The translations under genes were made by a program, and so were the position numbers. From contig NZ_JABBFQ010000001.1 of NCBI RefSeq assembly GCF_018494055.1, positions 186,001 through 250,000 of the forward strand: 64,000 nucleotides of DNA, given 5' to 3'. The DNA is from Rosenbergiella epipactidis. Lineage in GTDB: Bacteria > Pseudomonadota > Gammaproteobacteria > Enterobacterales > Enterobacteriaceae. The notes below the pieces were generated by a model that ran no database searches, had not been told where the DNA came from, and was given only the letters and a program-made list of their open reading frames with translations. Positions 9,552 through 17,436 of the stretch are shown here, one piece after another (position 1 is the first letter of the stretch; each line of letters starts with the position of its first letter).

Positions 9552-9792
9552 TAAATACTCTAGCGTTAAGTCCTAAGCAGGGCTTAGCGCGCTTTGAGTC
9601 TAACAAAAACAGTTATTCATCTGATTTACACTTTACCCCCTTTTATTTTCAAAATTCATCGTTATGATACGCACCCAGCCAACCGTCTCCCAACAATTAG
9701 AAACGGGAGCTTAAGGCTATTGCTATGCATTTATATTCAGGTATGCAGTTATCCTGCATTTTTGGACCCCTTTTGTCAGTACAGGTCATTTA

Positions 9793-10554
9793 ATGAAAGT
9801 TTTTAATAAAGTTGCATTCACCGTTTTGTTAGGATTGGGCGCATTGAGCCAGCAAGCGCTCGCCGATAGCGTAGTATTTACCTCAATGGATAACCCAGCG
9901 ACGGCTAAGAAACCTTTTGATGGGTCAGCTTCAGCAGGTTACCTCGCGCAAAGTGGCAATACCAAAAGCTCTAACTTTACCGTGCAAACGAATATGACGT
10001 GGTTCCAAGATACGATGGCCTACAGCCTATTCGGTAATGCTTCGAATACCTCTTCAAATGATGAACGCTCTTCAGAAACTTACAGCATTGGTGGCCGTAT
10101 TCGTCACAACTTAAATGCTGATGACTACCTATTCGGTCAAGCAACATGGTTAAGTGATCGCTTAAATGGTTATGACAGCCGTGATACCGCGGTAGCGGGT
10201 TATGGTCGCCAAATCTTAAATGGCCCTGTGCACTCCCTGCGCGCAGAATTAGGTCCAGGTGTGCGTTATGATGATTATCATGAAGGTGGTCATAAAACGA
10301 CAGCGTTGGCTTATGGTGCTTTAAGCTACCAATGGCAGCTCACTGATACCACTAAGTTCATTCAAGGTGTGTCGGTATTAAGTTCGTTCGGTGAAGACAC
10401 TACGGTGAACTCTGAAACAGGTTTACAAGTAGCGATTAATTCTAATTTCTCCCTGAAATTAGCGTATAACGTGACGTGGAACAATAATCCGCCTTCGTCC
10501 GCGCCAGACCGTACTGATACCAAAACCTCTATCTTACTGTCCTACACCATGTAA
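9793..10554 (+). CDS. ydiY: DUF481 outer-membrane protein YdiY
   Basis: A 253-aa protein with a cleavable signal peptide ending near Ala24 (QQALA before DSVV). It is followed by alternating amphipathic strands and a terminal aromatic/hydrophobic strand (ILLSYTM), typical of an outer-membrane beta barrel. Blocks GYLAQSGNTKSSN and YGRQILNGP match the DUF481 family and E. coli YdiY, which was described as acid-inducible. The preceding 240 bases contain no gene. A short inverted repeat (GCCACCC / GGGTGGC, 10561-10585) follows the stop but has no T run. Confidence 0.9.
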   Translation: MKVFNKVAFTVLLGLGALSQQALADSVVFTSMDNPATAKKPFDGSASAGYLAQSGNTKSSNFTVQTNMTWFQDTMAYSLFGNASNTSSNDERSSETYSIGGRIRHNLNADDYLFGQATWLSDRLNGYDSRDTAVAGYGRQILNGPVHSLRAELGPGVRYDDYHEGGHKTTALAYGALSYQWQLTDTTKFIQGVSVLSSFGEDTTVNSETGLQVAINSNFSLKLAYNVTWNNNPPSSAPDRTDTKTSILLSYTM

Positions 10555-10667
10555 GAGATTGCCACCCTTGAATATGTTGGGTGGCTAAGAGTTATCTTAA
10601 CCGTTCTCCGAGCTGAGTAATTCGAGACTATGCTTAAGTTTACTTTAACTTTTAGCAGGAGAACGTT

Positions 10668-11186
10668 ATGGATTCTTCCATCGGAAATACCCCTCCCGAG
10701 TTTAACGATAAATCCCTCGCGCTGTTTTCGACGGCACGAGAACGATTAACCTTTTATCGTCAAGAGATTCATCAAGAAATCTCCTCCTTGGCTCAACGAA
10801 CGAATGCCTTCTTCACCGCCCAGTCTTTTATGGTGATTGCCTATTGTTCCGCAATGAATAATACCAATCCGCATTGGGGTGATCTTTACACGCTGTATAT
10901 TCCGGTATTATTGACCATCTTTGGGGTATTCAATTGTGTGAATTCCTATATCGAAATTAGTGCAGTTTACCGAGCGCTGGATCACTGGCAAGAGAAGCAG
11001 GATTGCCTGCTTAACTCCGATATAGTGATCGGCCATGCATTCGATGAGCGTCCACTCTTTACCCAGCAGTATTACGCCAATAAGGCGCATCGATATTCCA
11101 TTTTCTTCTCAAGACGCTCAACTATCCTACTCGCGTTATTATGGTTAGTGCTAGGCGGGATTACGCTCTATTTTCATTTTTGGTAA
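10668..11186 (+). CDS. Uncharacterised small membrane protein, three predicted helices
   Basis: I do not recognise a named family with certainty. The 172-aa product begins with a charged, helical N-terminal segment (about residues 18-42). Hydrophobic segments follow at about 47-62 and 75-97, then a cytosolic stretch, and a C-terminal helix at about 150-171 preceded by basic residues. Proteins with this plan (FYRQEI, SSLAQRTNAFFTAQSF) occur across proteobacteria without known function. A good AGGAG site precedes the ATG. It lies between ydiY and the truncated flavohemoglobin gene, a position not occupied in E. coli. Confidence 0.75.
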   Translation: MDSSIGNTPPEFNDKSLALFSTARERLTFYRQEIHQEISSLAQRTNAFFTAQSFMVIAYCSAMNNTNPHWGDLYTLYIPVLLTIFGVFNCVNSYIEISAVYRALDHWQEKQDCLLNSDIVIGHAFDERPLFTQQYYANKAHRYSIFFSRRSTILLALLWLVLGGITLYFHFW

Positions 11187-11216
11187 CCACTACTGCGAGG
11201 CTTGATTGACCAGAGA

Positions 11217-12014
11217 TTAAGATGGTGTCAATCCTCCCGTTGAGAATACCTCATGGCTAATCTGATGAGGAGAAATGTCCCGTTTAAGTAAGTCAGCAGA
11301 GACCGCTTGTATAAACCCTGCAGGCCCGCAAAGATAGTAATCAGCGTTATCAGTCAGCAGTGAGGGCGGAACCGATTCGAGCGTAAATCGACCGCCACCA
11401 GTTAGGGCTTGGCTATAATGTATCAATGTCTTAACGCGAGAATGGTGTTCTGCAAGCCGAGTCACCTCCTCGCGCAGGGCATAATGGGCGGCATCTTGTG
11501 TGACATGAATAAAACTGATCGCTGCTGGGGGCTGGGAAGTCGGCATTTGAGTTAGCCCCTCTAATAGGGCCACCATAGGCGTAATACCAATACCTGCACT
11601 AATAAATACGTTATGTTTCGTCGCATCTTTAACGGTAAAGTCTCCCATTGGTGCGCTGACTTCTACACGGTCACCCACTTGCATCTGATGGTGGAGAGTC
11701 GAGGAGACATAACCGGGTGCTTGTGCGAGCGACTCTTCTTTAACGGTTATTCTAAAAAATTGCCCATTGGGTGCAGTAGAGAGGCTATATTGCCGGGGTT
11801 GTTTATAGCCCAATGACGGAACTTGAACCCGTATTGAGATATATTGACCTGGACGATAAGCCGGTAAGGCTAAAGCATCAGTCGGCGCTAAATAAAGGGA
11901 GCTAACGTTGGCAGTTTCGGCAACTTTTTTAACGAGAGTAAATTCACGCCATCCAGACCACCCGCCTTGTTCTTGCATTAATTGCGCATACATTCTTTTC
12001 TCTGTATCAATCAT
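11217..12014 (-). pseudogene. hmp: Flavohemoglobin (nitric oxide dioxygenase) reductase half, 5' globin domain lost
   Basis: The sequence encodes the FAD- and NAD-binding half of an Hmp-type flavohemoglobin. It has the flavin motif RQYSLS with YRPGQYISI, the pyridine-nucleotide motif SAGIGITPMVALL, and the C-terminal YLCGPAGFIQ. Upstream of the ATG at 12014 the same frame continues to about 12041 and still aligns with the end of the globin domain (AYQQLAALM versus AYGVLANVF of E. coli Hmp). It then enters prophage DNA. So the first roughly 120 codons, including the heme-binding part, and the promoter are missing. If expressed it could only be a reductase fragment. An independent ferredoxin-reductase-like gene is unlikely given the globin-tail match. 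Confidence 0.8.
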
Positions 12015-12029
12015 TAATGCTGCCAGCTG

Positions 12030-12716
12030 TTGATAAGCAGCCGCAAATATCGAAATATATTAGTGGTTGGTGATGTGCACGGTTGCCACACGTTATTGAT
12101 GAGAAGACTATATGATGTTGGGTTTGATACCGAGAAAGATTTACTCGTTTCAGTTGGTGACCTGATAGACCGCGGGCCCGAGAATATTGAGTGCTTGGAT
12201 TTAATCAATATGCCTTGGTTTGCAGCGGTGCGCGGCAATCACGAGCAGATGATGATAGATGGCCTGAATAACCCATCACTTACTCTTCACTGGACGATGA
12301 ACGGTGGTGATTGGTATTTCCATCTCGATTATGAGCAAGAGCTACAAGTCAAAAGCCTTATCAATCAGGTCATCAAGTTACCGCATATCATTGAAATAAA
12401 TATGAAAGATGGTCGGCGAATTGTGGTATGCCACGCAGATTACCCCGGTTCAAAGTATGAGTATGGTAAGCCCGTTGATGTGGAGAAAGTTATCTGGAAC
12501 AGGGAGCGAGTCAGTAAAGCGTGGGATGGCATTGGATTCAATATCGATGGGGCAGACCTGTTTATTTTCGGTCACACACCAGCCCAGAGGCCGTACCAGT
12601 ATCACAACCAGATGTACATCGATACCGGAGCTGTGTTCTGCGGAAACCTAACCGTGCACCAAATTCAGGGAGGGAGTGATGCGAAAGCCAAGACGCCGAT
12701 GCAAGATATGCCGTGA
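12030..12716 (+). CDS. ninI: Lambda NinI-type serine/threonine protein phosphatase, 5' end lost
   Basis: A metallophosphoesterase of the PP1/PP2A type, homologous to lambda phosphatase. Metal-binding motifs are present in order: GDVHG near residue 14, [18 protein letters not shown], and the later histidines in CHADYPG and FGHTPA. Similarity to lambda NinI begins at about KYRNI; the lambda protein has roughly ten more residues before it. Here that part is replaced by hmp sequence, so the native start is gone. The TTG at 12030 is the first available start but lies in host-derived DNA. The catalytic core is intact, and it overlaps ninG. Confidence 0.85.
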   Translation: MISSRKYRNILVVGDVHGCHTLLMRRLYDVGFDTEKDLLVSVGDLIDRGPENIECLDLINMPWFAAVRGNHEQMMIDGLNNPSLTLHWTMNGGDWYFHLDYEQELQVKSLINQVIKLPHIIEINMKDGRRIVVCHADYPGSKYEYGKPVDVEKVIWNRERVSKAWDGIGFNIDGADLFIFGHTPAQRPYQYHNQMYIDTGAVFCGNLTVHQIQGGSDAKAKTPMQDMP

Positions 12717-13203
12717 GTGGTTTAATCCCAGATTCGATAACGAATGGTGGTGCAGCCCAGAACACGGCGCAGAGTATGGATTAATCCTCAGAGAGAAGGA
12801 GAAACTCAAAAAAGAGCAGCAACGCAAGAAAGAAGCCCAGCAAGAAAGACGTCACCACCAGATACGAAAGCTAGAAGTAAAACCCCTCAGTTATTTCCAC
12901 AGCAAAGCCCAAGCAGCATTCAACACATACATCCGCACAAGGGACGCAGAGCAGCCCTGTATCAGCTGCGGGCGTCATCACGAGGGTAAGTACGACGCAG
13001 GGCATTATCGAACGCGTGGAGCCTCGCCAGCGACCCGCTATGACGAAGCCAACTGCCATAAGCAATGCGTTCCCTGTAACCAGCACTTATCAGGAAATAT
13101 CGAAAACTACACGCCGAACCTTATCGAAAAAATAGGGCAGGAGGCATTCGAAGTTTTAATGGGTCCGCACCCGGTAAAGAAATGGACGCGGGAAGAGTTG
13201 TAG
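12679..13203 (+). CDS. ninG: NinG/Rap recombination protein, ended early by an in-frame amber
   Basis: NinG (Rap) is the lambda branched-DNA (Holliday junction and D-loop) endonuclease that helps phage recombination. The N-terminus has a Cys-rich segment ([16 protein letters not shown]). A coiled, basic stretch of [11 protein letters not shown] type follows, then an HNH-like zinc motif ([35 protein letters not shown]). The reading frame stops at TAG 13201-13203 but continues in the same frame with plausible coding sequence (QLAAYYRQKTREL) to a TGA at 13264-13266, which overlaps the next start as ATGA. The original protein was therefore about 21 residues longer. Start is the ATG at 12679, with AGGGAGG upstream. 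Confidence 0.88.
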   Translation: MRKPRRRCKICREWFNPRFDNEWWCSPEHGAEYGLILREKEKLKKEQQRKKEAQQERRHHQIRKLEVKPLSYFHSKAQAAFNTYIRTRDAEQPCISCGRHHEGKYDAGHYRTRGASPATRYDEANCHKQCVPCNQHLSGNIENYTPNLIEKIGQEAFEVLMGPHPVKKWTREEL

Positions 13204-13262
13204 CAACTGGCGGCGTACTACAGGCAGAAAACCAGAGAGCTAATTAAGCAGAGGGAGTGGGT

Positions 13263-13454
13263 ATGAATCACTTTCACTTAGAAAGAATCGCTAGAAATGC
13301 TGAAATAAATCGCAAGCCAGTAACTGTGAGTGTTGGATTATTAAAAATGGCTCTGGAAGAAATAAGAATGCAGAGGGTTACAGGTGATACATTTCTCACT
13401 AAAGCCGCGATAGCTACTCTCGAAGATGCTCTGGAAAAGGCAGGTCACTCATGA
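13263..13454 (+). CDS. Small prophage protein of unknown function
   Basis: A 63-aa helical, charged protein (MNHFHLERIARNAEI). The ATG at 13263 overlaps the original ninG stop codon as ATGA, and its own stop overlaps the next small ORF the same way, which marks it as a translated member of the nin-Q operon. A GTG six bases upstream is an alternative. No family recognised. Confidence 0.7.
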   Translation: MNHFHLERIARNAEINRKPVTVSVGLLKMALEEIRMQRVTGDTFLTKAAIATLEDALEKAGHS

Positions 13455-13564
13455 CTTGGCTAACCAAACTCCTTAACCACTTCTCACCCATAACCCCAAC
13501 AGTCCAGTACAAAACCCCACAGAGCTATCCAGCCCAACCCGGCAATAAGCGGAGGAAGAAGTGA
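13451..13564 (+). CDS. Tiny prophage ORF (37 aa) coupled between flanking genes
   Basis: Begins MTWLTKLLNHF and ends with a basic tail GNKRRKK. The start forms an ATGA overlap with the preceding gene and the stop forms a TGATG overlap with Q, so translation coupling is likely. The proline-rich body has no recognisable domain. It may serve mainly as a translational bridge. Confidence 0.5.
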   Translation: MTWLTKLLNHFSPITPTVQYKTPQSYPAQPGNKRRKK

Positions 13565-14445
13565 TGAGCTTAGAATCAACAGTGAAGTATCATTACGCTA
13601 AGACACAAAACTTTAGTGGTATGGCCCGGGCAACATCTCCTGACAAACTAACGGGCACGGATTACATCGCAGCGATGGGTTTCGCTATGTCAAATGCGCA
13701 GCTTGGCTATCATGCATTTATGGGGAAGGTTGGAATTAGTGAAAACGACGCTCAAAACGCCGTATCACTACTAACAGAATATGCCTTAGAAAACTGCGAT
13801 AAGGTTGCCGCCTTACGCAAGCTTGATGCTGATATTAAGCCACTTGTTATGCAAAGACTCGCAATTTATGCCTACATGGATTATTGCCAAAGCGCATCAA
13901 CCAAAAAGCCATGCCAATGTTGTGAAGCAACAGGCTTTATTGAGGTTGAGAAGTTCACGATGAAATCAGCATTCGGGGTCGTTAGGCCGGATCAGGTAAC
14001 GTCCATCACCAGACTTGAATCACGACTTGGCTGTAACGTGGGTCGTGAGGTTAGAGAGGTTGTGAAAGTCCTGTGCCATGAGTGTAAAGGCAAAGGCGTT
14101 GTATCATCTGCCTGCCTCGACTGCAAGGGGCGAGGGAAGGCGGCAGACCGCAAGGAAACGTTAAAACAAGGCGTACCAGTAATCGGAGAGTGCAAACGCT
14201 GCGTTGGTAGAGGATTCGAGAGGATACCGTCCACTGAAGCATTCCGAGCAATTGAGGAATTAGAGGTAGTTTTAACCTTGGCCACACGGAAGAAAAGCAT
14301 TAAGCCATTCTATGACCAGTTAATCACTAAAATTGAAATAGAAGAGTCGTGGGCTAATACTTCTTTAGCAAAAGCAACTATGCAATATCTAATTGGAGAA
14401 AATATTTCTACAGGCTATTTACTTTTCCCGAACCTGTGGTTATGA
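13564..14445 (+). CDS. Late-gene antitermination protein Q
   Basis: Q loads on RNA polymerase paused near the late promoter and lets it read through terminators into the lysis and head genes. The N-terminus (SLESTVKYHYAKTQNFS, LTGTDYIAAMGFAMS) matches the Q family found in P22- and Stx-type phages. The centre holds four CxxC motifs, three of them followed by GxG (CHECKGKG, CLDCKGRG, CKRCVGRG, plus CQCCEATG), resembling the DnaJ zinc-finger layout. Start ATG at 13564 overlaps the previous stop; GTG at 13561 is possible. The C-terminus (FPNLWL) looks irregular, so a small 3' frameshift is possible. Confidence 0.85.
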   Translation: MSLESTVKYHYAKTQNFSGMARATSPDKLTGTDYIAAMGFAMSNAQLGYHAFMGKVGISENDAQNAVSLLTEYALENCDKVAALRKLDADIKPLVMQRLAIYAYMDYCQSASTKKPCQCCEATGFIEVEKFTMKSAFGVVRPDQVTSITRLESRLGCNVGREVREVVKVLCHECKGKGVVSSACLDCKGRGKAADRKETLKQGVPVIGECKRCVGRGFERIPSTEAFRAIEELEVVLTLATRKKSIKPFYDQLITKIEIEESWANTSLAKATMQYLIGENISTGYLLFPNLWL

Positions 14446-14489
14446 TTACCAACAATTAGTATTCCGTCCTGTTGTAAGGGATGAAAAAG

Positions 14490-14514
14490 AACCTCGCTCC
14501 GGCGGGGTTTTTTT
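14490..14514 (+). terminator. Terminator after Q
   Basis: Stem AACCTCGC / GCGGGGTT with a TCCG loop and a following run of seven T. It ends the early rightward transcript after Q. Confidence 0.8.
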
Positions 14515-14766
14515 ATGGAGTTTTCGTCATGGTTAGCGATTGTTTTTATCATCTAAAAATAAATGCAAACGATGATTATAAGTTGGCGGCGGCCTAAGAA
14601 ACCTAGCCACGGGGTATTCCAGTTCCCTGTTACCGAATCTGGCGCACTGGCCCGGTGTGATTAATAACGGGCACACAACAGATGAGCGCATTCACAGCTT
14701 CCGGCTATCAGTCAGCGGCATTAAATGAGTGCGCTTTTCGTTGTGATAAATGTGTGTTTGAGAGTA
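14515..14766. other. Non-coding region between Q terminator and late promoter
   Basis: No convincing gene is seen. A 21-codon ORF beginning at 14529 is too short and lacks support. A partly paired inverted repeat (GCGCATTCA near 14698 with TGAGTGCGC near 14730) is the only structure. I looked for phage tRNA genes, often found here in related phages, and found none. Confidence 0.4.
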
Positions 14767-14795
14767 TTGACCCAGTAATTACATTGTTGTAAATA
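14767..14795 (+). promoter_or_regulatory. Candidate phage late promoter pR'
   Basis: A -35 TTGACC and a -10 TAAATA are separated by exactly 17 bases. The element lies between Q and the lysis genes with a terminator about 150 nt downstream, the arrangement of lambdoid pR' with its short leader RNA. No experimental support; a Q-binding element could not be identified by eye. Confidence 0.6.
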
Positions 14796-14928
14796 TTATG
14801 CGCCGCCTACAAACCCATCCGGTTAATCACGCATTAGGGCGGTAGGATACAAAAGACTGCCTGTGCTTTTGTGTTCTTGACTACAAAGACATGGTAAGAA
14901 TGCATTGCCATGCGCCCAACCAGAATTT

Positions 14929-14957
14929 AAGCCTCACAGATGTGGGGCTTTTTTTTA
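14929..14957 (+). terminator. Candidate tR' terminator of the late leader RNA
   Basis: A nine-base stem with one G-T pair (AAGCCTCAC / GTGGGGCTT) is followed by eight T. It would stop pR' transcripts at about 150 nt unless Q is present. Confidence 0.75.
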
Positions 14958-15045
14958 ATTTTTTGAAAATATTTCTAACTTGCTCACATAAACTATTTCC
15001 AGAATGCTTAAAATTCGCTCTCGACTTTATCAAGTAGAGGCCAAG

Positions 15046-15237
15046 ATGAAAGTATTATTATTGGTTATTGTGTTCATGGTTACCGGTTGTTCGCTGGACA
15101 ATATAGGCAGGAGGGAAACCCCCGGTAAAATTGGTGTTTTCCCAGGTCGCAGCAAGGTATTCGATACAGGTTCTGACAGGCAGAGAGCCAAAGAAATGAG
15201 AAGGGATATAATGTCTGGCAAGTCTCCAGACTGGTAG
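15046..15237 (+). CDS. Small phage lipoprotein
   Basis: A 63-aa protein that begins MKVLLLVIVFMVTGC, a lipoprotein signal with lipidated Cys15, followed by a short, positively charged hydrophilic body. The start at 15046 has an AGAGG site five bases upstream; an in-frame ATG at 15004 would bury the signal inside the protein. It lies between the leader terminator and the holin and so would be expressed with the late genes. No family recognised. It could act on the envelope, for example in exclusion or lysis, but nothing shows this. Confidence 0.6.
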   Translation: MKVLLLVIVFMVTGCSLDNIGRRETPGKIGVFPGRSKVFDTGSDRQRAKEMRRDIMSGKSPDW

Positions 15238-15404
15238 TTGGAAAACCATCATAATCAAATAGCGACGTTTCGTAGTATCATCATTTTTATTCCCCCGAAT
15301 TCGAGGGAATAAACCATTTTCGCGACGTCAGCAATATGGTTACAAAACCGCAAATAATCGACATGTTACTGATATATGTCGATGGTGCGTACATAACACA
15401 TTTC

Positions 15405-15432
15405 AAGGCTTCACTTCGGTGAGGCCTTTTTT
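15405..15432 (+). terminator. Terminator upstream of the lysis genes
   Basis: Ten-base stem AAGGCTTCAC / GTGAGGCCTT closed by a TTCG tetraloop and followed by T residues. The surrounding 288-base gap (15238-15525) holds no gene. A second terminator before the holin fits a Q-dependent late operon. Confidence 0.75.
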
Positions 15433-15525
15433 ATTTCACCGCAAGTCAATCCCAATTATCCCACACAGATACTATCAAGTGACAGGCGGTGAATCCCTAC
15501 TACAAATCCCCACTCGGGGGTGGAA

Positions 15526-15867
15526 ATGAAAATGAATAATGACCCTCATATCGTCTCTGAATGGGGACGACTCCTGCATAGCTGGTGGTCAGGAGACACA
15601 CCTGTTGGGGCGGTGCTTATGGCAGTCGTGATGTCTGTTCTAAGAATTGCTTACACAAGCGGCGGCTGGAAAAAGATGTTACTTGAAGGACTGTTGTGTG
15701 GTGCCTTAACGCTTACCTTCGCCTCTGCTTTTGAATATTTTAACTTACCTAAGACGCTATCTGTAGGTATTGGTGGCGCAGTCGGTTTTATTGGCGTGGA
15801 CTCAATTAGAGCTTTCGCTATGCGCTTTATCGGAAACAAATTAGGAGTGAGCAATGACCAGCACTAG
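15526..15867 (+). CDS. Lambda-family phage holin
   Basis: A 113-aa inner-membrane protein that would form lesions letting the endolysin reach the wall. The start MKMNNDPHI, the block VLRIAYTSGGWKKMLLEGLLCG, and the glycine-rich IGGAVGFIGVDSIR are typical of the phage holin lambda family (phage_holin_3). Three hydrophobic segments are visible. Two nearby ATGs (15526 and 15532) resemble a dual start, a known way to make holin and antiholin, but this is inference. It overlaps the endolysin gene by 14 bases. Confidence 0.87.
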   Translation: MKMNNDPHIVSEWGRLLHSWWSGDTPVGAVLMAVVMSVLRIAYTSGGWKKMLLEGLLCGALTLTFASAFEYFNLPKTLSVGIGGAVGFIGVDSIRAFAMRFIGNKLGVSNDQH

Positions 15868-16276
15868 CGGCGCACGTGGGATTCGAAATAACAACCCGGG
15901 AAATATTCGATGGGGAGATGATTGGCAGGGCTTAGTGCCCAAGTCAGAGCGTATTGATAAGTCATTCTGTCAGTTTACGGCTTCTGAATATGGTATACGC
16001 GCCATGATTATCATTTTGCGGAACTATGAAAAGAAGCACGGGTTAAACACCGTCAGAAAAATCATTAACCGCTGGGCCCCTCCTGTTGAAAACGATACCG
16101 ATGCTTATATCAACAGCGTGGCTAAACAAGTCGGCGTTGACGCGGATAAGGTTATCGATGTGACGGATAGCCGGGTGATGATCCCTTTACTTGAGGCAGT
16201 CATTACCCATGAGAACGGAAATCAGCCTTATGACTTCGCTACCTTCGTCAAGGCAATTGATTTAGCTAACGGGTAA
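15854..16276 (+). CDS. Phage endolysin, P5-like muralytic protein
   Basis: A 140-aa soluble protein with the opening GIRNNNPGNIRWGDDWQG and later INRWAPPVENDTDAYIN, TDSRVMIPLLEAVI and HENGNQPY. These are hallmarks of the phage protein group often labelled structural protein P5, believed to be peptidoglycan-degrading (lytic transglycosylase-like). Its place between holin and spanin genes argues that it is the endolysin here. It has no signal peptide and needs the holin for export. The enzyme class is inferred, not proven by visible catalytic residues. Confidence 0.78.
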   Translation: MTSTSGARGIRNNNPGNIRWGDDWQGLVPKSERIDKSFCQFTASEYGIRAMIIILRNYEKKHGLNTVRKIINRWAPPVENDTDAYINSVAKQVGVDADKVIDVTDSRVMIPLLEAVITHENGNQPYDFATFVKAIDLANG

Positions 16277-16325
16277 TGGTTATGAGCAGAGAGGTAGAGC
16301 GTGAAATCTGCTTGTGGGGTGAATA

Positions 16326-16802
16326 ATGGAATGGATAATTGCTAACTGGCGTTTAGTTCTGATAACCATTCTTTTCGGTGGAATCATTGCTCTGGTAAGC
16401 GAAGTCAATCATTACCGTAACACTGCTATAGAGTGGAAGGGCAAATCAGCCCGGGCATCAGCAGTCGCCGACACCAGGTTAAAGACAATCAACCAGATGC
16501 AAATTCAGCAAAAGGCTGTTTCGGCAATCGACCAAGCGTATCAACTCAAACTCAAGGCGAAAGACGATGAAATCAGTTCTCTTAGCGACAGGGTTAAGTC
16601 TGGTTCTGTCCGGTTGCGTGTCAAAGCAAGCTGTCCCAGCGGAATGTCCCAAACCAACACCGCCTCCGGCAGCACTAATGCAGCCAGCGCCGAACTCTCA
16701 GCAGACGCTCGACAAGATTATTACACCCTCAGAAGCCAATTAGCTCAAGCCACAGCCCAGATTAATGGCTTGCAGGCTTACATCAGGGAAATAACCAAAT
16801 GA
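16326..16802 (+). CDS. Rz-like inner-membrane spanin
   Basis: A 158-aa i-spanin: one N-terminal membrane anchor (LVLITILFGGIIALV, residues 10-25), then a long periplasmic coiled-coil region rich in Lys, Gln and Ala. With the nested Rz1 it bridges the envelope and fuses the two membranes in the last step of lysis. Family assignment rests on topology, position after the endolysin, and the embedded lipoprotein gene. Confidence 0.85.
   Translation: MEWIIANWRLVLITILFGGIIALVSEVNHYRNTAIEWKGKSARASAVADTRLKTINQMQIQQKAVSAIDQAYQLKLKAKDDEISSLSDRVKSGSVRLRVKASCPSGMSQTNTASGSTNAASAELSADARQDYYTLRSQLAQATAQINGLQAYIREITK
16567..16743 (+). CDS. Rz1-like outer-membrane spanin lipoprotein, nested in Rz
   Basis: A 58-aa ORF lies entirely inside Rz in the +1 frame. 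It begins MKSVLLATGLSLVLSGC, a lipoprotein signal with Cys17. A proline-rich segment (PKPTPPPAA) follows, the classic Rz1 layout. It would be anchored in the outer membrane and bind the C-terminus of Rz. The nested arrangement is as in lambda. Confidence 0.85.
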   Translation: MKSVLLATGLSLVLSGCVSKQAVPAECPKPTPPPAALMQPAPNSQQTLDKIITPSEAN

Positions 16803-17035
16803 AAATCATCCAGTGGCTAATCAGCCTATTCACCAAAGAGAGTAAATCCATGACCGAGCCAGTAACTACCGAACAGCCAGCAGTAGCGCCAGAAACAGTT
16901 AAAACCGACGTCGAGCAAGTGAAAACCGATGTCGAGTTATTCGAAGCCAAACTGAAAGAGCTAGTCACCGCTGCCGGCAGTCAATCCCATGCAGTATTCG
17001 ACGACCTGTGTAAGCTTGCCAAGCAACTTATTTAG
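16799..17035 (+). CDS. Small prophage protein downstream of spanins
   Basis: A 78-aa protein whose ATG overlaps the Rz stop codon (ATGA). It starts with a short hydrophobic stretch (IIQWLISLF), then an acidic, repeat-like segment (VKTDVEQVKTDVELFEAKLKELV) likely to form a helix. A second ATG at 16850 would omit the hydrophobic part. No function recognised. Confidence 0.6.
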   Translation: MKIIQWLISLFTKESKSMTEPVTTEQPAVAPETVKTDVEQVKTDVELFEAKLKELVTAAGSQSHAVFDDLCKLAKQLI

Positions 17036-17058
17036 TAGCCAGAACAGAGGTCATTAAC

Positions 17059-17355
17059 GTGGCCTCGATTGTGGTTACTCGATTTAAGGGGTTATATATG
17101 AGAGCTTCAACGGTAGACAAGAAAGTGATTGTACTAGATGAATTAGCACATAGTTCACAGCCGTTCCCTTGGCCAACATTCAGCAATAATCAGGTGCTTG
17201 ATCATGAATTTCTATCTTCCTCAGATAAAGATATAGAAGGAATAAAGAAGTTAATTGAATTAGCTGGTCCTATTTTAAAATCCTACAATTTTGCAGAAAT
17301 AGTTTTATCAGTAACTACTCGAAATGGATATAAATTTAATTCTGAAATCAAATAA
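17059..17355 (+). CDS. Hypothetical protein of the accessory cassette (first gene)
   Basis: A 98-aa protein of unknown family. The GTG at 17059 has an AGAGG site at suitable distance; an ATG at 17098 would shorten it by 13 residues. Base composition is clearly more AT-rich than the flanking phage genes, and so is the next gene, which suggests both came in together. No signal peptide or membrane helix is seen. Its function is open; it may partner the protease encoded 81 bases downstream. Confidence 0.55.
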   Translation: MASIVVTRFKGLYMRASTVDKKVIVLDELAHSSQPFPWPTFSNNQVLDHEFLSSSDKDIEGIKKLIELAGPILKSYNFAEIVLSVTTRNGYKFNSEIK

Positions 17356-17436
17356 TGCAGTGGTTATTTAAAAATATATAGATATTCATCATTCGTTTTG
17401 ATAAATGATTAAGCTCCTAATTGAAGGGGTTTAAAA

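Noticed and set aside
12001..12045. attL core repeat matching the thrS side
   Set aside because: CCAGCTGTTGATAA at the left and CCAGTTGATTATAA at the right look similar, but they are not exact, and the left one is hmp coding sequence.
13992..14300. Minus-strand ORF of 102 codons inside Q
   Set aside because: Antisense shadow of the Cys-rich Q gene; no ribosome site or homology.
14515..14766. Phage tRNA genes between Q and the lysis genes
   Set aside because: Checked because related phages have them; no cloverleaf could be built.
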